Assembly: GCA_017964325.1 (NCBI GenBank)
Contig: JAGCSE010000156.1
Location: 1 to 26,141, forward strand
DNA length: 26,141 nucleotides
Reading direction: 5' to 3'
DNA from: Victivallales bacterium
GTDB lineage: Bacteria > Verrucomicrobiota > Lentisphaeria > Oligosphaerales > Oligosphaeraceae
Shown: positions 23,334 through 26,141 of the stretch, piece after piece
How positions within the stretch are numbered: the first letter of the stretch is position 1
How the letters are laid out: every line of letters begins with the position of its first letter
Made by a program: the position numbers and the translations under genes
The notes under the pieces: model-generated
Seen by the model: the letters and a program-made list of their open reading frames with translations, nothing else
Databases searched by the model: none
Told to the model about the DNA's origin: nothing

Positions 23334-25154
23334 TTATTTGGCGATTTGGAATTTGATGACGATGGCGCCTTTTTGCACAGGCTTGTCCAACTTGACGGCG
23401 ATGCGTTTGGGACTGCGTGCGTTCGGATTTTCGACGATGCCTTCCGTGAGAGCAAGCCCTGCGCCTTCTGTATTGATTGTGGCGGAAACAGCCGCGTTCT
23501 GATAGGCGGCTGTGACAGTCGAACCGCTGATTGTCAGTTCGTCGTACGACACCAACGCCGTCTCAAATGTCTGCGGTGACGTGAATTCCACATCGTCGCG
23601 GACCGTCAGCGTCTGCTCTTTTCGGTTGAAGATGAACGTGCGTTTCAAACTGACAAGCTCCTTCGCTTCCGGATAGGCGGGTGCGATATCGGCGACAATC
23701 GTATCGACGTCGTCCGTGAAATTCGTGCTGATGAATGTTCCGTATGACTGGCGTCCAGGAGATTGCAGTTTTCCTGCGACAATCGGGACCATGTGTCCGA
23801 AGGAGTTGAGCATCTGGCCTTCGTAACGCTGCGGGGAGAATGTCCGTTTCGTGTAAGGTTCGCCGCCCGGATCAAGGAAGAATTGATGTTGATTCAAGAC
23901 AACCGTGAAGGATCCGATGTCGTTGTGGTTGTGTTCCTCCGCATTGTGTCCCGTCTTGAACGCCACGCCGAAATGCCTGTCGTTCAAGGTTGAACGACCG
24001 ACGTAGATGTTGGCGAGCGGATAGAGTTTGCGAGGCGGAAGCTGCCCGTCCAATGGCACGCTTGCGGGCGGATACGGCCGTTTGTCAAAACAGCGAATGA
24101 CGGTCAGCATGGGAACGCTTGTGATTTCCGTTCGCGGTGGAACAGCGCGCAGGACGGCGTCCGGATAGCGGTATTGAATGATGGCGATATCGTCAGGCGA
24201 AGGACTTATGCCGACATTACAGTCCGCGAAGGCGGGACAGCAGTTTTCCTCTATCTGGATGTCCCGCGCGAATGCGGCGACGTTGTGCAGCGTTTCGTTG
24301 TCGTACAGCGACAGCTTGCCGCCTGTCATCATGAGCACTGTTTCCGCGAGGATGAGAAAACGTCCGTAGCCATAGCCCCAGTAGCCCATGCCTTCCGTGC
24401 AGTAGCCATCGGCGGAATAACCAGCCGTGAAGAACGGCATGGCCTTTTCTACGGCCGCAAGTATTTCCGCGCGGTCATGGCGATCCTCCATGAGAATCAT
24501 CGCGGCGATGACGAGTTGCGAATGGCAGACGGAATTCCAGTTGTTGCCGCCGACTGTCCACCATTGGCCGCGTGTGATTTCGCCTGTTCGGATGACATGG
24601 CGGTAGGCGGCGAACATGCGCCGTTCGACTTCTTCACGAATGCGTTTGCGCGTCGTAGGTTGGAGTTTGTCCTGCAACCACCAGTCGTAGATGGCGATAG
24701 TGGCGCAGAAATCGGAACAGAAAAGATCCGCATACGGAGCGGTGCCGTTGAAATTCCACAGATCTCCGTCATGGGCAGGCAGCACCCAACTCTTTTCATT
24801 GAAGAAGGCATTCAATTCCTTTTCGATGGCTTCGAGAAAACGTCCTTTGTATTCAAGGACTTCCGCCTGGACGAGCGGGAAGAGGCGGTCGCGCTGCCGT
24901 TGGAAATAGACGCGTTCGTAGTTGCTGCGGTTGCCAATTCTAAGGAATTGCAAATAAAGCTCATCCGGCAGTTCAGGAATGGGCGTGCCGACAACTGATT
25001 CAGCTTGTGCGATGATTTTTTTCGCTTCCGGCGTGTCTGCGTAAGGCAGCCATGCGGCGCGATCGGCGGCGGTTGGACCAAAATGGCCGGGCGTTTCGGA
25101 CAGCCATGAGGCGATCTGGTCGATGCGTTCTTTTGAAGGGATCGGAAAATCCAT
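23334..25154 (-). CDS. Heparinase II/III-like family protein
   Basis: A 606-residue protein with the layout of heparinase II/III-like polysaccharide lyases. It has a helical toroid N-terminal part (about 1-310) containing TVGGNNWNSVCHS (200-212) and GMGYWGYGYGRF (255-266). A beta-sandwich part follows, with the signature TGHNAEEHNHNDIGSF (401-416) and FLDPGGEPYT. Such enzymes cleave uronic-acid-containing glycosaminoglycans or alginate-like chains. No signal peptide is visible, so it probably acts on imported oligosaccharides in the cytoplasm. I start at ATG 25154, because the likely promoter would begin transcription only about 11 nt before the alternative ATG at 25211. It leads the operon ending in nagB-nagA, pointing to an amino-sugar-containing substrate. 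Activity and exact substrate are inferred. Confidence 0.83.
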   Translation of the reverse strand: MDFPIPSKERIDQIASWLSETPGHFGPTAADRAAWLPYADTPEAKKIIAQAESVVGTPIPELPDELYLQFLRIGNRSNYERVYFQRQRDRLFPLVQAEVLEYKGRFLEAIEKELNAFFNEKSWVLPAHDGDLWNFNGTAPYADLFCSDFCATIAIYDWWLQDKLQPTTRKRIREEVERRMFAAYRHVIRTGEITRGQWWTVGGNNWNSVCHSQLVIAAMILMEDRHDRAEILAAVEKAMPFFTAGYSADGYCTEGMGYWGYGYGRFLILAETVLMMTGGKLSLYDNETLHNVAAFARDIQIEENCCPAFADCNVGISPSPDDIAIIQYRYPDAVLRAVPPRTEITSVPMLTVIRCFDKRPYPPASVPLDGQLPPRKLYPLANIYVGRSTLNDRHFGVAFKTGHNAEEHNHNDIGSFTVVLNQHQFFLDPGGEPYTKRTFSPQRYEGQMLNSFGHMVPIVAGKLQSPGRQSYGTFISTNFTDDVDTIVADIAPAYPEAKELVSLKRTFIFNRKEQTLTVRDDVEFTSPQTFETALVSYDELTISGSTVTAAYQNAAVSATINTEGAGLALTEGIVENPNARSPKRIAVKLDKPVQKGAIVIKFQIAK

Positions 25155-25228
25155 GTGATTGGCCTGCGGAATGGATTGTGATGAAAAAATGTTCACTTTA
25201 TAGAGTAACATGATTTGAAAAATAATCC

Positions 25229-25257
25229 ATTATATTAAGTTAATAAAATGGTGATAA
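25229..25257 (-). promoter_or_regulatory. Sigma-70-like promoter of the amino-sugar operon
   Basis: On the minus strand a perfect TATAAT (-10, complement of 25229-25234) lies exactly 17 bp downstream of TTATCA (-35, complement of 25252-25257, 4 of 6 consensus bases). Transcription would start near 25222, giving a leader of about 67 nt to the ATG at 25154. Confidence 0.6.
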
Positions 25258-25280
25258 AACAAAAAAACATTGAAAATACG

Positions 25281-25296
25281 ACGGCCAGTTGGCCGT
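25281..25296. promoter_or_regulatory. Perfect palindrome in divergent intergenic region
   Basis: ACGGCCA (25281-25287) and TGGCCGT (25290-25296) form a 7-bp inverted repeat with a 2-base centre. It is GC-rich within an AT-rich region, between the lyase operon promoter and the nitrilase-family gene. It could be an operator shared by the divergent units; the regulator is unknown. Confidence 0.45.
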
Positions 25297-25328
25297 GATC
25301 GGATGTGTCATGCATCCCAAGGAGCATT

Positions 25329-26141
25329 ATGAACTGGAAGCATATCAGCCCGTCCCATGTCGTCCAGCCTGTGTTTGGAAATGAAAACGACGCGTTGTCC
25401 ATTGAACTGACCGATGCCGCAAGTGTAGGCCATTGGGAATCTTCCGTTCCCGTCAAGGCCGGCCGGACATACCGTTTCACCGCCGTGGCGGACGTTCCCG
25501 CGAAGTCGTTCAACAACGTGACGATGCTCGTGACGTGGTGTCCTGCGGAAAATGATTCGAAAATGATCCAGCGGGACTACATCGGTTTTCAGGACAAGAA
25601 TGGCCTGCGCTGCTTCGACGAGACGTTCAAAGCTCCTGAAGGCAGCAACTTCGCCATCTTGTGGTGCGTCCACAAATGGCAGAAGGGCAAGGCGGTCTTC
25701 CGTGACATCCGCATGGAGGAGGTCGCGGAGATTCCGCCGCGGCGCGTCCGTTTGGCGACGGTCAACATCTATCCGAAGACGGAGCGGACGTTCGCCGCGA
25801 ATCTAGCCATCATGGAGGATGCACTGAAAAACGTCTGTGAAAAGGAGCCGAATCTGGACTTGATCGTCACGCCGGAATGCCATACGGACCGCATGGTGAA
25901 TCTGCCGATTGTCGAACGCTCCGAACCGATACCGGGCGGCATGACATTTGAGTTGTGCAAACGCTATGCCGTTCAGTACCATGTAAATATATTGGCGAAC
26001 ATCCATGAGCTGACGCCCGAAGGCCATGTCCATAACACGGCCTTCGTCGTGGATCGCCAGGGGAAACTGGCGGGGCTTTACCGCAAGGTCCATCTGACGG
26101 TTTCGGAACAGATGATGGGCGTGATTGCAGGCGAAGAGTTC
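25329..26141 (+). CDS. Carbon-nitrogen hydrolase (nitrilase superfamily), 3' truncated by window end
   Basis: An open frame running off the window end (271 residues seen). Residues 1-135 form a beta-rich domain of carbohydrate-binding or jelly-roll type (VPVKAGRTYRFTAVADVP, then ILWCVHKWQKGKAVFRDIRM). From about 138 (RRVRLATVNIYP) the nitrilase fold begins. LIVTPECHT carries catalytic Glu183 and GLYRKVHLT carries Lys253, each in the expected context; the catalytic Cys would lie just beyond the window. The family hydrolyses nitriles, amides or carbamoyl groups. No signal peptide. AAGGAG at 25319-25324 precedes the ATG with a short 4-nt spacing. It is divergent from the lyase operon with a palindrome between them, suggesting shared control. 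The N-terminal domain is not part of minimal nitrilases. Confidence 0.85.
   Translation, partial: MNWKHISPSHVVQPVFGNENDALSIELTDAASVGHWESSVPVKAGRTYRFTAVADVPAKSFNNVTMLVTWCPAENDSKMIQRDYIGFQDKNGLRCFDETFKAPEGSNFAILWCVHKWQKGKAVFRDIRMEEVAEIPPRRVRLATVNIYPKTERTFAANLAIMEDALKNVCEKEPNLDLIVTPECHTDRMVNLPIVERSEPIPGGMTFELCKRYAVQYHVNILANIHELTPEGHVHNTAFVVDRQGKLAGLYRKVHLTVSEQMMGVIAGEEF

Noticed and set aside
24174..24998. Plus-strand open frame opposite the heparinase-like gene
   Set aside because: No domain or ribosome site; it is a shadow of the strong minus-strand gene.

Overview
The window reads like a chromosomal segment from a gut- or host-associated bacterium of the Planctomycetes-Verrucomicrobia-Lentisphaerae group, most plausibly a Lentisphaerae/Victivallales or Kiritimatiellae relative. 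This is an inference from gene content and carries low to moderate certainty. The clues are several Gfo/Idh/MocA oxidoreductases, TIM-barrel sugar epimerases, a heparinase-like lyase, a BNR (sialidase-like) protein, an SGNH hydrolase, a CocE-like hydrolase, and short degenerate intergenic repeats. No rRNA, tRNA, CRISPR array, transposase or phage structural gene was recognised.

Region 1 (1-2640, + strand): a glycine riboswitch aptamer precedes a sodium:alanine/glycine symporter gene, followed 10 bp later by an amidohydrolase-2 family gene. This looks like a glycine-sensing amino-acid uptake operon with an unexpected hydrolase passenger.

Region 2 (about 2640-9500): a visibly more A+T-rich stretch of accessory genes. 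It holds two lipoprotein-like unknowns, a YhcG/DUF1016 PD-(D/E)XK nuclease with a tightly coupled unknown partner, a lipoprotein of the C45 (penicillin acyltransferase-like) NTN-hydrolase family, and a reverse-strand unknown. It looks like an acquired or fast-evolving island and contains the least explained genes of the window.

Region 3 (9500-13840): on the minus strand, a CocE/NonD-type serine hydrolase gene followed by a DegT/DnrJ/EryC1/StrS aminotransferase gene. Divergent to them is an exported SGNH hydrolase.

Region 4 (13843-19006, minus): a probable operon running Gfo/Idh/MocA oxidoreductase, hybrid sensor histidine kinase, sugar phosphate isomerase/epimerase, exported BNR protein. The kinase and isomerase genes overlap.

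Region 5 (19007-19528): the only long gene-free stretch. It holds degenerate repeat-like sequence and a strong hairpin that may end the next operon.

Region 6 (19529-25211, minus): a tightly packed amino-sugar operon: heparinase II/III-like protein, sugar epimerase, Gfo/Idh/MocA oxidoreductase, nagB, nagA. The last four genes overlap by 4, 1 and 4 bp. A good sigma-70-like promoter lies at 25229-25257. Together they probably take an N-acetylhexosamine-containing (perhaps uronic-acid-containing) oligosaccharide to fructose-6-phosphate.

Region 7 (25212-26141): a divergent intergenic region with a perfect palindrome, then a nitrilase-superfamily gene with an extra N-terminal beta-rich domain. It is cut by the window end before its catalytic cysteine.
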